A stretch of DNA of 64,000 bases from MPNO01 sp965205995 (GTDB taxonomy: Bacteria; Pseudomonadota; Alphaproteobacteria; MPNO01). Below the pieces are notes generated by a model that was not told where the DNA came from, did not search any database, and was given only the letters and a program-made list of their open reading frames with translations. Where the stretch lies: positions 558,001 to 622,000 of the forward strand of contig OZ242200.1 of assembly GCA_965205995.1 (NCBI GenBank). The letters run 5' to 3'. Within the stretch, counting starts at the first letter, position 1. Every line of letters starts with the position of its first letter. Shown in pieces: positions 24,324 to 33,093 of the stretch. Both the position numbers and the translations under genes were made by a program.

Positions 24324-24917
24324 GTGCGAAGAATCGTGACAATCGTCGAGGGCCACGGCGAGGTCGAGGCCGTCCCGATTCTGCTTCGGCGCATGGCGCA
24401 ACGGATTTCGCCGGAGACCGCCGTGGATCTACCGAAGCCGATACGTGTGAACCGTAACAAGGTCGTGCGGGCGGGAGAGCTTGAACGTGCCGTCGCGCTC
24501 GCCGCCGCGCGAGCGGAAGCGGATGGCTGCATACTCATCCTGTTGGACGCGGACGAAGATTGTCCGGCAAATCTTGCGCCACGGCTTCTGGACCGCGCCG
24601 TCCAGGCTCGACCGGACCGGGACATCCGTGTGGTGGTGGCGAAGATGGAGTACGAAGCCTGGTTTCTTGCGGCCGCCGCATCGCTCGCAGGGCGATCGGG
24701 CATCGACGAGGCCATCGCGCCGCCCGACGACCCCGAGGCGATCAGGGATGCGAAAGGCTGGCTGAGCGCCAGGATGCCGCGCGGTCAGCCATACCGGGAA
24801 ACACTCCATCAAGCCTCCTTTTCCGCCGCCTTCGATCTGGATTCGGCACGAACGGCGCCCTCGTTCGACAAGCTGTGGCGGGACGTGCGTGAACTGATCC
24901 GGCCCCGGCACGCGTAA
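24324..24917 (+). CDS. DUF4276 family (TOPRIM-like) protein
   Basis: 197 residues from a GTG at 24324. VTIVEGHGEVEAVPILL (E9, G10, E13) and ILLDADEDCP (D75, D77) are the two acidic motifs of a TOPRIM-like metal site, followed by VVVAKMEYEAWFLAAAASL. It lies two bases after an AAA ATPase gene, a pairing common for DUF4276. By analogy with OLD, AbiL and PARIS systems it is the likely effector nuclease or toxin controlled by the ATPase. Both genes are intact, unlike the neighbouring zeta module. Confidence 0.8.
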   Translation: MRRIVTIVEGHGEVEAVPILLRRMAQRISPETAVDLPKPIRVNRNKVVRAGELERAVALAAARAEADGCILILLDADEDCPANLAPRLLDRAVQARPDRDIRVVVAKMEYEAWFLAAAASLAGRSGIDEAIAPPDDPEAIRDAKGWLSARMPRGQPYRETLHQASFSAAFDLDSARTAPSFDKLWRDVRELIRPRHA

Positions 24918-25007
24918 GACCGCGAGCGTTTGGCGTAACCGCCGGCCGTGTGGGCGCGAGACGCGACTAGGCCGTTTCCGTTTCAGATAGAACCGCGGCG
25001 GCCGTGC

Positions 25008-25115
25008 GTCCCTCGATACGGCCCTTCGGGCCTACTCGGGATGAGGGAGATTTTTTTGCCCACCCAAAACCCATCCCTCACCCTGAGTAGCGGCGAAGCC
25101 GCGTATCGAAGGGCG
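25008..25115. repeat. Dispersed intergenic repeat, paired inverted copies
   Basis: GTCCCTCGATACGGCCC...CTACTCGGGATGAGGG (25008-25047) and the opposed CCCTCACCCTGAGTAG...GCGTATCGAAGGGCG (25075-25115), separated by a T-run (25052-25058). They fill the gap between the convergent DUF4276 and restriction-modification genes and could form a long hairpin that stops transcription from both sides. Confidence 0.85.
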
Positions 25116-25294
25116 CGCCTCGGCTTCGTTGGCGGTTCCAAGAAAACGGACACGCCCTAGCCGGCCGCGATCAGGCGCGCCGCCGGGCCCGCCGGCGCCT
25201 GGTCTTCGGTTTCATCGCGGCTTCCAGCGGCGCGCGCATCTTCTCGTAGAGCATGAACAGGTGTTCGACGCGCTCCCGTTCCGAGTCGAAGCGC

Positions 25295-27964
25295 TTACGC
25301 CGGTAGAGCCGGTCGACCGCGCGGTCGAGTTCCCGATGCGCCCTGCGGAGATTCGACTGGCATCAGGTCGGGGTCGTAGAGGTCGGCCAGCGTCGAATCG
25401 GGATGCGCTGCGCGGGCGTCGAGCACGGCCTGGGCGAGCGGTTCCAGTCTGGAATTGTCGGCATCTTCGGGCGGTGTCGGGAAGGTGTTGTAGACGAGGC
25501 CGATCGAATAGCGGTAATCGCTTTTCAGCCGACCTCCGATATGGCGCAGCCAAGCCATATGCATCGCCGATGTCAGCAAAGCGAAATCGTCCAGGGTGGC
25601 GTTTTCCAGAACGCGTACAAGGTTACTGGGGATCGTGGGCGGCGCGAGCCAACCGATGGGTACGTACTCCCGCCGTTCCGAACTCACTTCCGGTATGACA
25701 AGAAACGGTCCCGTGGGAATCGTTGAGAACGCGAACTCTGTCGGAAACGAGGCAAGCTCGCGGGTAACGGGCCGCTTGCTCTCCAGCCGGTAATCCCGAA
25801 CCGCAGTAATGCGCTCTCGCACGAAGGAGAGTCGCGCCAACGCCTTGGGCGTGACGTCACGAAGGGCCAGTATCCAGCGCTCACGGCCTTGCAGATATTC
25901 GCGCGCGCCAACAAAGGGGTGCAGAAAAGGCGCGACGTCTGGCTCGACCGACAAAAGTTCCGCGCGTTCTTCCGCGTCGAAAATGTAATGCCCGCCGTCG
26001 ATTGGCTGCGAACCGTAGCGCAAAGGCTTGATCCTGTGGATCGGCGCATTCTCTTCCCGGACGGTCAGATACGGATCGGATAGCCCGCCCGCATCGAACA
26101 AATATGGCGAGAGCACGGCGTGGCGGCTTTCCTCCGGCTCGCCGTTAATGTCGGGATAGGCGAATAGGCGCTTGTCCGGCCGCGCGGCCTCGCGCCGGTC
26201 GAGTCCCAGAATCACGACATGGACATGGGCCTTGCCGCGCGCGTCCGACCCCCAGGCGAAGGTGCGGTGGGCGAAGGCGATCTCGAGTGCGCAGCGGTCG
26301 AACAGGATCGGCCAGAGCTGTGCCACCTGCTCGCCCTGGGTGATCGAGTTGGTGGCGACGAATCCGATCCGCGCCTCGCTGGACCGAATATATTCCCCTG
26401 CCTTGATGAACCACGCCGCCACATAATCGAGCGTGCCGCCGGTCTTGCCGAGCGCGGCGATGCGCCGGACCTGCGCGCGCTGCTCCTCCGTCTGGAATTT
26501 GGCGCCGACGAACGGCGGATTGCCGAGCACGAACGAGCAATCCTCCGGCGGGAGCAGCTCGCTCCAGTCGGTCTCCAGCGCGTCGGCGTGGAGGATGTGC
26601 GGCGAGGTTTTCAGCGGAATGCGGGTGTAGGTCCGGCCGAACTCCAGGCTCAGCCGGTTGTTCATGATGTGGTCCATCATCCACAGCGCGGTCTCGGCGA
26701 TGCGGGCGGGGAATTCGCCGATCTCGATCCCGTGGAACTGGTCCACATTGACGACGGAGAGCGTTTCGGCGAGCGCATCCAACTGCTTGCCCGAGAGAAT
26801 CGTCTTCAGCACTTCGATTTCGAGCGCCCGCAATTCCCGGTAGGCGACGATGAGGAAATTGCCGCAGCCGCAGGCGGGGTCGAGGAAGCGGAGCCGCCCG
26901 AGCCGTTCCTGGAAGCGCAGCAGCTCTGCCCGGCGGCGGGTATCGCGCCGTGCCTTGAGGCGTTCGAACTCGGCGCGGAGATCGTCGAGGAACAGCGGCT
27001 CGATGACCTTCAGGATGTTCTTCTCGGTCGTGTAATGCGCGCCCTGCGCGCGGCGTTCGGCCGGGTCCATGACCGACTGGAACAAAGCGCCGAAGATGGC
27101 CGGCGATATGTTTGACCAGTCGAACCGGCAGGCATCCAGCAAGATCTCCCGCATGGCCGAATCGAAGGAGGGGATGCGCAACGGCCCGTCGAAGAGCGAA
27201 CCGTTGACATAGGGAAAGCGTGCAAGGTCTTCGTCGAGCGTTGCAGAGCGGTCGCTCTCTGGCGTATCGAGCACCTGAAACAGTTGAGATAGCCAGGGTC
27301 CGAGATCGGCGCCGTCCTCGCCGGTGCGCGTCTCGATGAAGTCGAGGAAGATGTCGCGCGGCGCGAAGATGCCGGTATCGTCGGCGAACAGGCAGAAGAC
27401 GATCCGCACCAGCAAGCGTTCGAGGTCGTGGCCCCGGTAGCCCGTCGCGTCGAGCGCATCGTGCAGCTTCCCGACAAGCTCGGCGGCCTTGATGTTGGCG
27501 GGGTCCTGGTCACGGAAGACCCGGCGCTGCACCCCGAGAATGAAACCGAAGGACTCGACATGCTTCGGCAGGTCGGCGAGCGGGAAGGAGATTTCCTCGC
27601 GCTCGTCGAGATCGTGCAGCTCGAAGGTCTGAAAATCGCTGACGAGGATGTAACGGGGACGGTCGTTCTCGGGAAGCGCGTCGAAATACGCACCGGCCTG
27701 TCCGTATGCCTTGCGGAGGTCGCGCCCTGCGCTCTTCTGTTCCACGAGCAGCTTGCCCGGCCAGAACAGGTCGATGAAGCCGTGGCGGTTGTCCAGCTTC
27801 TCCACATGCTCCTCGTAGCGCGCGACGGTTCGCCGGCGGACGCCGAACACTTCGAAGAACGAGTCGTAGAAGCTCTGCGTCTCACCCTTCTCGTAGGACG
27901 CGTCCTTCCACTCCTCGGCGAAAACCGCGGCGCGGACGCGCATCTCGTTCCAGGACAGACCCAT
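25295..27964 (-). CDS. Type IIL (MmeI-like) restriction-modification enzyme, frameshifted near the 3' end
   Basis: 889 residues in frame. The N-terminal nuclease motif is D65...E75-Q-K77 (DLFWPGKLLVEQK). Methyltransferase motif I FLDPACGCGNFL lies near 360 and motif IV NPPF near 482, followed by a target-recognition region. This single-chain layout makes N6-adenine methylation and cleavage in one protein. The frame stops early after DLYDPDLMPVES. One extra base near 25351 displaces the normal tail, since the other frame continues LRRAHRELDRAVDRLYRR...HLFMLYEKM to a stop at 25171. The lost tail of about 60 residues is conserved in the family, so the enzyme may be impaired. It is flanked by repeats at 25008 and 28143. 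Confidence 0.85.
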   Translation of the reverse strand: MGLSWNEMRVRAAVFAEEWKDASYEKGETQSFYDSFFEVFGVRRRTVARYEEHVEKLDNRHGFIDLFWPGKLLVEQKSAGRDLRKAYGQAGAYFDALPENDRPRYILVSDFQTFELHDLDEREEISFPLADLPKHVESFGFILGVQRRVFRDQDPANIKAAELVGKLHDALDATGYRGHDLERLLVRIVFCLFADDTGIFAPRDIFLDFIETRTGEDGADLGPWLSQLFQVLDTPESDRSATLDEDLARFPYVNGSLFDGPLRIPSFDSAMREILLDACRFDWSNISPAIFGALFQSVMDPAERRAQGAHYTTEKNILKVIEPLFLDDLRAEFERLKARRDTRRRAELLRFQERLGRLRFLDPACGCGNFLIVAYRELRALEIEVLKTILSGKQLDALAETLSVVNVDQFHGIEIGEFPARIAETALWMMDHIMNNRLSLEFGRTYTRIPLKTSPHILHADALETDWSELLPPEDCSFVLGNPPFVGAKFQTEEQRAQVRRIAALGKTGGTLDYVAAWFIKAGEYIRSSEARIGFVATNSITQGEQVAQLWPILFDRCALEIAFAHRTFAWGSDARGKAHVHVVILGLDRREAARPDKRLFAYPDINGEPEESRHAVLSPYLFDAGGLSDPYLTVREENAPIHRIKPLRYGSQPIDGGHYIFDAEERAELLSVEPDVAPFLHPFVGAREYLQGRERWILALRDVTPKALARLSFVRERITAVRDYRLESKRPVTRELASFPTEFAFSTIPTGPFLVIPEVSSERREYVPIGWLAPPTIPSNLVRVLENATLDDFALLTSAMHMAWLRHIGGRLKSDYRYSIGLVYNTFPTPPEDADNSRLEPLAQAVLDARAAHPDSTLADLYDPDLMPVESPQGASGTRPRGRPALPA

Positions 27965-28142
27965 CAGACCCCGCAGTCCATTTCAAGCGGGAAATGCCGC
28001 CATTCGTTCATCGTTCGCGCTCCCTTCCCGCCGATGATAGTCGACCGGAGCGGAGGCCGCGCATGCTCGGGGGAATCGCTTGCATTCGCGCTCCGGCGTT
28101 GCCGTCGAACTGATGGGCAGCGCGGGTAGGACGCCACAGGCG

Positions 28143-28196
28143 CGCGTCCCTCGATACGGTCCCTTCGGGACCTACTCGGGATGAGGAAAAACCCCT
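28143..28196. repeat. Dispersed intergenic repeat
   Basis: CGTCCCTCGATACGGTCCC-TTCG-GGGACCTACTCGGGATGAGG contains a 5-bp palindrome with a TTCG loop (28159-28171), then the start of an opposed copy (CCCTCAC) that overlaps the 3' end of the Lrp gene. Confidence 0.75.
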
Positions 28197-28660
28197 CACA
28201 CCCCCAGCGGCAGCGCCGTCGAGTACTTCACCTGGTTGAGGGCGAAGCTCGATTTGATGCTTGCGACCCCGCTGACCCGGGTCAGGTGCTCCTTCAGGAA
28301 TCGCTCATAGGCGGTGAGGTCGGCGACGACGATGCGCAGCAAATAGTCCGCGTCGCCGGTCATCAGATAGCACTCCATGACCTCGGGCCGGTCGAGGATC
28401 GCGGTCTCGAAGGCGTCCAGCGCGCGTTCGACCTGGCGTTCCAGCGTCACCTGCACGAAGACCGAGATCGGCAGGCCCACTTCCCCCGCTTCGAGCAGCG
28501 CGGCGTAGCCCTTGATGACGCCCGCGCGCTCCAGCGCGCGCACCCGGCGCAGGCAGGGGGAGGCCGACAGGCCGACCGCCCCGGCGAGCTCGGCGTTGGA
28601 GATGCGGGCGTTGAGCTGGAGCTCGGTCAGGATTCGCCGGTCGATCGCGTCGAGGTCCAT
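28196..28660 (-). CDS. Lrp/AsnC family transcriptional regulator
   Basis: 154 residues. The N-terminal helix-turn-helix is LDAIDRRILTELQLNARISNAELAGAVGLSASPCLRRVRALE, and the C-terminal RAM ligand-binding domain includes VMECYLMTGDADYLLRIVV. It is divergent from the AceE-like gene with 146 bases between. This arrangement is that of MdeR-MdeB, in which an Lrp-type regulator controls a methionine or 2-oxobutyrate pathway. It likely senses an amino acid and controls the neighbouring E1 gene and itself. Confidence 0.92.
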   Translation of the reverse strand: MDLDAIDRRILTELQLNARISNAELAGAVGLSASPCLRRVRALERAGVIKGYAALLEAGEVGLPISVFVQVTLERQVERALDAFETAILDRPEVMECYLMTGDADYLLRIVVADLTAYERFLKEHLTRVSGVASIKSSFALNQVKYSTALPLGV

Positions 28661-28700
28661 GACTGGCAGATCCTGTCTCGTGGACGGTTTTGGAGCGCGT

Positions 28701-28768
28701 TTCGTTGCGCGATTAGCGCATCTGGCGCGCGTCTTCGCAACAAAATTCGCCCCCGCCCGCCTTATACT
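28701..28768 (+). promoter_or_regulatory. Inverted repeat and -10 element between Lrp and E1 genes
   Basis: TTCGTTGCG (28701-28709) and CGCAACAAAA (28736-28745) form an imperfect inverted repeat (GTTGCG/CGCAAC) spaced about 26 bases apart, a plausible operator for the Lrp-type dimer. TATACT at 28763-28768 is a good -10 for the E1 gene. No clear -35 is visible, which fits an activator-dependent promoter. Confidence 0.45.
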
Positions 28769-28806
28769 GTGGGTGTGCCGCGCTGCGGCGACCGTGGGAG
28801 CGAGCG

Positions 28807-31185
28807 ATGTCCACCCTGACCGCCGAGATCGCCTGTCCGCAAGAGAGTTCGGCCGGCCGCCGCGCCATCCTGGCGGCGCTGGAGCGCAAGGTGCTGTGGC
28901 TGTCGGCCTGGACGATCCACAACGCCAACCATCTGAGGCCCGCGCGCGACGGGCTCAAGGTGGGCGGGCACCAGGCATCGTGTTCGTCGATGACGGCGAT
29001 GATGACGGCGCTCTATTTCGACGTGCTGCGGCCCGAGGACCGGGTGGCGGTGAAACCCCACGCGGCGCCGGTGTTCCACGCGATCCAGTATCTGCTCGGC
29101 CATGAGAGCCGCGAGCGGCTGGAGCGCTTCCGCGGCCTCGGCGGCGCCCAGTCCTACCCGTCGCGCACCAAGGACGACGACGATGTCGATTTCTCGACGG
29201 GATCCGTCGGGCTCGGCGCGGCGCAGACCGTGTTCGCGGCGCTCGCCCAGGACTATCTCGCCTGCAAGGGGCTGATCGACGCGGGCGACAGCGGGCGGAT
29301 GATCGCGCTGGTGGGCGATGCCGAGCTCGACGAGGGCAATGTCTTCGAGGCCCTGCTGGAGAGCTGGAAGCACGACGTGCGCAATCTCTGGTGGGTGGTC
29401 GACTACAACCGCCAGAGCCTCGATTCGGTGGTCTCGGACCGGCTGTTCGGACGCATCGACGAGCTCTTCCGCTCGGTCGGCTGGCGGGTGCTGACGCTCA
29501 AATACGGTCGCCTGCTGGAGGCCGCCTTCGCCGAGCCCGGCGGGGCGGCGCTGAAGGCCTGGATCGACAACTGCCCCAACTCGCTCTACTCCGCGCTCAC
29601 CTACAAGGGCGGGGCGGGGTGGCGCGAGCGGCTGACGGGCGACATCGGCGATGAGGTCCACGCGCTGCTGGCGCGGCGCGACGATGCCGCCCTGCACGCG
29701 CTGATGACCAACCTCGCGGGCAACGACCTCGACATGCTGCTGGAGGCCTTCCACGGCATCGACGACGACCGGCCGACCTGCCTGATCTGCTACACCACCA
29801 AGGGCTACGGGCTGCCCTTCGCCGGGCACAAGGACAACCATGCCGGGCTGATGACGCCCGACCAGATGGAGGTCTTTCGCGCCGGGATGGGGGTTGCCCC
29901 GGGGGCGGAGTGGGACCGCTTCGCCGGGCTCGACATCGCCGCCGGGGAGCTGGAGGGGTTTCTCGCCCGGGTGCCCTTCGCCGCCGCCTATCCGCGCCGG
30001 CACTCGACGCCCGGGATCGCGCTGCCGGAACGCATCGAGCCGCCGGACCGGGCGACGATCTCCACCCAGGACGGGTTCGGGCGGATCCTGAACGACATCG
30101 CGCGCGAGGGCGGGGCGCTCGCCGAGCGCATCGTCACCACCTCGCCCGACGTGGCGGTCTCGACCAATCTCGGGCCGTGGGTGAACCGGCGCGGCATCTT
30201 CAGCCGCGATGCCGCCGCCGACACCTATGCCGAGGAGGCGGTGCTGTCGCCGCAACGCTGGGCGATGTCGCCTTCGGGCCAGCATGTCGAGCTCGGCATC
30301 GCCGAGAACAATCTGTTCCTGACGCTCGCCGCCTTCGGCCTCGCCGGGCCGGTCTTCGGCCAGCGCCTGCTGCCGATCGGCACGCTCTACGACCCGTTCA
30401 TCCGGCGCGGCCTCGATGCGCTGCACTATGCCTGCTACCAGGACGCGCGGTTCATGCTGGTGGCGACGCCGTCCGGCATCACGCTGGCGCCCGAGGGCGG
30501 CGCGCACCAGTCGCAGGAGACCCCGCTGATCACCCTCGGCCAGGCCGGGCTCGACGCCTTCGAGCCCGGCTTCGTCGACGAGCTCGCCGAGATCATGAGC
30601 TGGGGGTTCCGGCGCATGCAGGAGGACGACGGCGGCTCGGTGGCGCTCCGGCTGTCGACCCGCGCCATCCGCCAGCCCGAGGCGGGGGCGCGCGCCCTGG
30701 AAGACTGGCGCGCCGGCACCATCCGGGGGGCCTATTGGCGGTCGCCTTGCGACGGGGCGCCGCTGGCGGTGGCCTATATGGGGGCGATGGCGCCCGAGGC
30801 CGAGGCCGCAATCGAGGCCCTGCGCGAGGACATCCCCGATGCCGCGCTGCTCGCCGTCACCTCGCCCGACCGGCTGCACGGCGACTGGATCCGCGCCCGC
30901 CAGGCCCGCGTCGCCGGCGATGCCGGGCAGAGCGCGCCGATCGAGACCCTGCTCGCCCGGCTCGCCCCCGACGCCGCCGTGATCACCGTGCTCGACGGCC
31001 ACCCGGCGGCTTTGTCCTGGCTCGGCTCGGTCGCCGGGCACCGCATCTACCCGCTCGGCGTCGACTCCTTCGGCCAGTCCGGCGACATCCCCGATCTGCA
31101 CGCGGCCTACCGCATCGACGTCGACGCGATCCTCGACGCCGCCGCCCGCGCCGCCATCCGCCGCTACCGCCCGCCTTCCCCCTGA
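28807..31185 (+). CDS. AceE/MdeB-like thiamine-diphosphate E1 (2-oxo acid dehydrogenase or decarboxylase component)
   Basis: 792 residues of the homodimeric E1/transketolase fold. The ThDP motif is GDAELDEGN at 170-178 with DYNRQSLD at 199-206, equivalent to GDGEMDE...CNLQRLD of AceE. VELGIAENNLFL holds the catalytic glutamate of the pyrimidine-binding domain. It is about 95 residues shorter than AceE, mainly at the N-terminus where AceE binds E2. No E2 or E3 gene is nearby. With the divergent Lrp regulator it resembles MdeB, a 2-oxobutyrate-using E1 of methionine breakdown. The exact 2-oxo acid is uncertain. Confidence 0.85.
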   Translation: MSTLTAEIACPQESSAGRRAILAALERKVLWLSAWTIHNANHLRPARDGLKVGGHQASCSSMTAMMTALYFDVLRPEDRVAVKPHAAPVFHAIQYLLGHESRERLERFRGLGGAQSYPSRTKDDDDVDFSTGSVGLGAAQTVFAALAQDYLACKGLIDAGDSGRMIALVGDAELDEGNVFEALLESWKHDVRNLWWVVDYNRQSLDSVVSDRLFGRIDELFRSVGWRVLTLKYGRLLEAAFAEPGGAALKAWIDNCPNSLYSALTYKGGAGWRERLTGDIGDEVHALLARRDDAALHALMTNLAGNDLDMLLEAFHGIDDDRPTCLICYTTKGYGLPFAGHKDNHAGLMTPDQMEVFRAGMGVAPGAEWDRFAGLDIAAGELEGFLARVPFAAAYPRRHSTPGIALPERIEPPDRATISTQDGFGRILNDIAREGGALAERIVTTSPDVAVSTNLGPWVNRRGIFSRDAAADTYAEEAVLSPQRWAMSPSGQHVELGIAENNLFLTLAAFGLAGPVFGQRLLPIGTLYDPFIRRGLDALHYACYQDARFMLVATPSGITLAPEGGAHQSQETPLITLGQAGLDAFEPGFVDELAEIMSWGFRRMQEDDGGSVALRLSTRAIRQPEAGARALEDWRAGTIRGAYWRSPCDGAPLAVAYMGAMAPEAEAAIEALREDIPDAALLAVTSPDRLHGDWIRARQARVAGDAGQSAPIETLLARLAPDAAVITVLDGHPAALSWLGSVAGHRIYPLGVDSFGQSGDIPDLHAAYRIDVDAILDAAARAAIRRYRPPSP

Positions 31186-31284
31186 ACCGCCGCAACGAAC
31201 AGGAACGCCCCGGCGCATCGGTCGAATCGCCCCGAATCCCTCCGACCCGCCCCCTTCATCCGATGATCCCGGTGTAACTTCGCT

Positions 31285-31319
31285 ATTGACACTCATTCGC
31301 AATGCAAATTATTGTCAAT
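31285..31319 (+). promoter_or_regulatory. Promoter with AT-rich inverted repeat, possible iron box
   Basis: TTGACA at 31286 is a perfect -35. The following AATGCAAATTATTGTCAAT is AT-rich and partly palindromic. ATTGACA (31285-31291) and TGTCAAT (31313-31319) are exact inverted arms. It lies just upstream of the Bfd-type ferredoxin gene and resembles Fur/Irr-type operators in position and composition. The regulator is inferred. Confidence 0.5.
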
Positions 31320-31352
31320 CTCGACGTTGAGGCAGGGACGGCGGCGCGGAAC

Positions 31353-31532
31353 ATGTATGTCTGTATCTGCAACCGGCATCGGGAATGCGATCTGCGCGAT
31401 CTCGCGGCGGGCAGCGCGATGTCGGCGGAGGAGGCTTATTCGATGTTGGGCGGCGAGCCGCGCTGCGGACGCTGCCTGTCATTCGCCCAGCAATTGATGG
31501 ACGAGGTTTCGGCGCAGGCTGCGCCGGGCTGA
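31353..31532 (+). CDS. bfd: Bacterioferritin-associated ferredoxin (Bfd-like)
   Basis: 59 residues from the ATG at 31353; the in-frame ATG at 31302 falls inside the operator-like repeat. MYVCICN (C4, C6) and EPRCGRC (C38, C41) are the four [2Fe-2S] ligands of the Bfd/BFD-like fold. Bfd reduces bacterioferritin to release stored iron when iron is scarce. No bacterioferritin gene lies next to it here. The AT-rich repeat upstream suggests iron control. Confidence 0.85.
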   Translation: MYVCICNRHRECDLRDLAAGSAMSAEEAYSMLGGEPRCGRCLSFAQQLMDEVSAQAAPG

Positions 31533-31537
31533 GCCGC

Positions 31538-31566
31538 TTGCCCTCGCCGGAGGCCGCGACTATATG
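31538..31566 (+). promoter_or_regulatory. Promoter of tRNA-Leu (and perhaps tig)
   Basis: TTGCCC, 17 bases, TATATG. The start site would fall near 31573, giving a 27-nt leader before the tRNA. Since tig begins 31 bases after the tRNA with no terminator visible, the same transcript may continue into tig, clpP. Confidence 0.6.
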
Positions 31567-31599
31567 ATGGCGCCGCCGACGCAACCGCTCCGCGCACAA

Positions 31600-31684
31600 G
31601 CGGGCGTGGTGGAACTGGCAGACACGCCAGATTTAGGATCTGGTGGCGCAAGCCGTGGGGGTTCGAGTCCCTCCGCCCGCACCA
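31600..31684 (+). tRNA. tRNA-Leu (anticodon TAG)
   Basis: 85 nt with encoded CCA. The acceptor stem GCGGGCG/CGCCCGC pairs fully. The anticodon loop in CCAGATTTAGGATCTGG reads TAG. A long variable arm (GGTGGCGCAAGCC) as expected for tRNA-Leu, and GGTTCGAGTCC in the T arm. It decodes CUA. Confidence 0.97.
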
Positions 31685-31715
31685 TCGCCGCCCGGCCTCT
31701 AACGACGAGACACGC

Positions 31716-33074
31716 ATGCAAGTCACCCAGACCAACGCCGAAGGGCTCAAACGCGAATACCGGATCAGCGTCCCCGCCGCCGACATCGAGGACAAGCTGG
31801 TCGCCCGGCTGAACCAGGTCGGCCGCGAGGTCCGCGTGCCCGGCTTCCGGATCGGCAAGGTGCCGCTCGCCGTGCTGCGCCATCGCTTCGGCGACGCGGT
31901 GAAGGGCGAGATCCTGCAATCGGCGATCGCCGACGCGACCACCTCGACGATCGACGGCGAGGGCATCCGCCCGGCGATGCAGCCGGCGATCGACGACCTC
32001 AAATTCGAGGACGGCGAGGATCTCGAATATACCCTCGCGCTCGAATTGATGCCGGAGATCGAGCCGGTCGATTTCGCCGCCCTCGAGCTCGAGCGCCTGA
32101 CGGTCGAGGCCGAGGACAGCGAAATCGCCGAGGCGCTGGACCGCCTGGCCGCCCAGCACCGCCATTTCAGCCCGGCCGAAGAGGGCGCGGCGGCGCAGGA
32201 CGGCGACGAGGTCACGATCGATTTCGAGGGCAGTATCGACGGCGAGCCCTTCGAGGGCGGCGCCGCCACCGACTTCGTCCTCCGGCTCGGCTCCGGGCAG
32301 TTCGTCCCGGGCTTCGAGGAACAGCTCCTCGGCGCGGTGTCCGGCGGCGCCCGGACCGTCGAGATCGACTTCCCCGAGGACTATCCGAACGAGGAGCTGA
32401 AGGGCAGGGCGGCGAGCTTCGCCGTCGCGGTCAAGGAAGTCCGCACCCCGGACGAGACCGGGATCGACGACGCGCTCGCCAAGCATCTCGGCCTCGACGA
32501 CCTGGATGCGCTGAAGACGGCGATCCGGGGGCAGATCGAGGGCGAGTACGAGCGCGCCTCGCGCGCCCGGCTCAAGCGCGATTTGCTCGACCGGCTGGCC
32601 GGGTCGCACTCCTTCGAGCTGCCGCCCGGCATGGTGACCCAGGAGTTCGACGCGGTCTGGCGCCAGGTCCAGGAGGCCAGGGAAAAGGAGACGCTCGACG
32701 AGGACGACAAGGCGCTCTCGGACGACGACCTGCGCGCCCGCTACCAGGGCATCGCGGAGCGCCGGGTGCGGCTCGCGCTGCTGCTGTCGGAGGTCGGCCG
32801 GACCAACAACATCCGCGTCAGCGAGGACGAGCTCACCCGCGCGATGTCGGAACAGGCGCGCATGTTCCCGCAGCGCGAGGCGGAGATCTTCGCGTTCTAC
32901 CGGGACAACCCCGACGCCATGCAGTCCCTGCAGGCGCCGATCTTCGAGGACAAGGTGGTTGACTTCATAGTCGAGATGGCGCAGGTGACCGACCGCACGG
33001 TCGGCGTCGACGAGCTGACGGGCGCGGACGCCGCCCCCGACGCCGCCGCCGATGCCGCCGACGCGCCGGCCTAG
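31716..33074 (+). CDS. tig: Trigger factor
   Basis: 452-residue ribosome-bound chaperone and peptidyl-prolyl isomerase. The ribosome-binding signature is VPGFRIGKVP near residue 40, the FKBP domain includes DGDEVTIDFEGSIDGEPFEGG near 165-185, and the helical C-terminal substrate domain ends with an Asp/Ala-rich tail. Full length for the family. It starts 31 bases after tRNA-Leu with only a weak ribosome site. It precedes clpP, as in most bacteria. Confidence 0.97.
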   Translation: MQVTQTNAEGLKREYRISVPAADIEDKLVARLNQVGREVRVPGFRIGKVPLAVLRHRFGDAVKGEILQSAIADATTSTIDGEGIRPAMQPAIDDLKFEDGEDLEYTLALELMPEIEPVDFAALELERLTVEAEDSEIAEALDRLAAQHRHFSPAEEGAAAQDGDEVTIDFEGSIDGEPFEGGAATDFVLRLGSGQFVPGFEEQLLGAVSGGARTVEIDFPEDYPNEELKGRAASFAVAVKEVRTPDETGIDDALAKHLGLDDLDALKTAIRGQIEGEYERASRARLKRDLLDRLAGSHSFELPPGMVTQEFDAVWRQVQEAREKETLDEDDKALSDDDLRARYQGIAERRVRLALLLSEVGRTNNIRVSEDELTRAMSEQARMFPQREAEIFAFYRDNPDAMQSLQAPIFEDKVVDFIVEMAQVTDRTVGVDELTGADAAPDAAADAADAPA

Positions 33075-33093
33075 CCCAAGGGGTCCGACCGAG

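Noticed and set aside
28762..31302. Minus-strand ORF of 846 codons opposite the E1 gene
   Set aside because: Shadow of the AceE-like gene, whose ThDP motifs are unambiguous.
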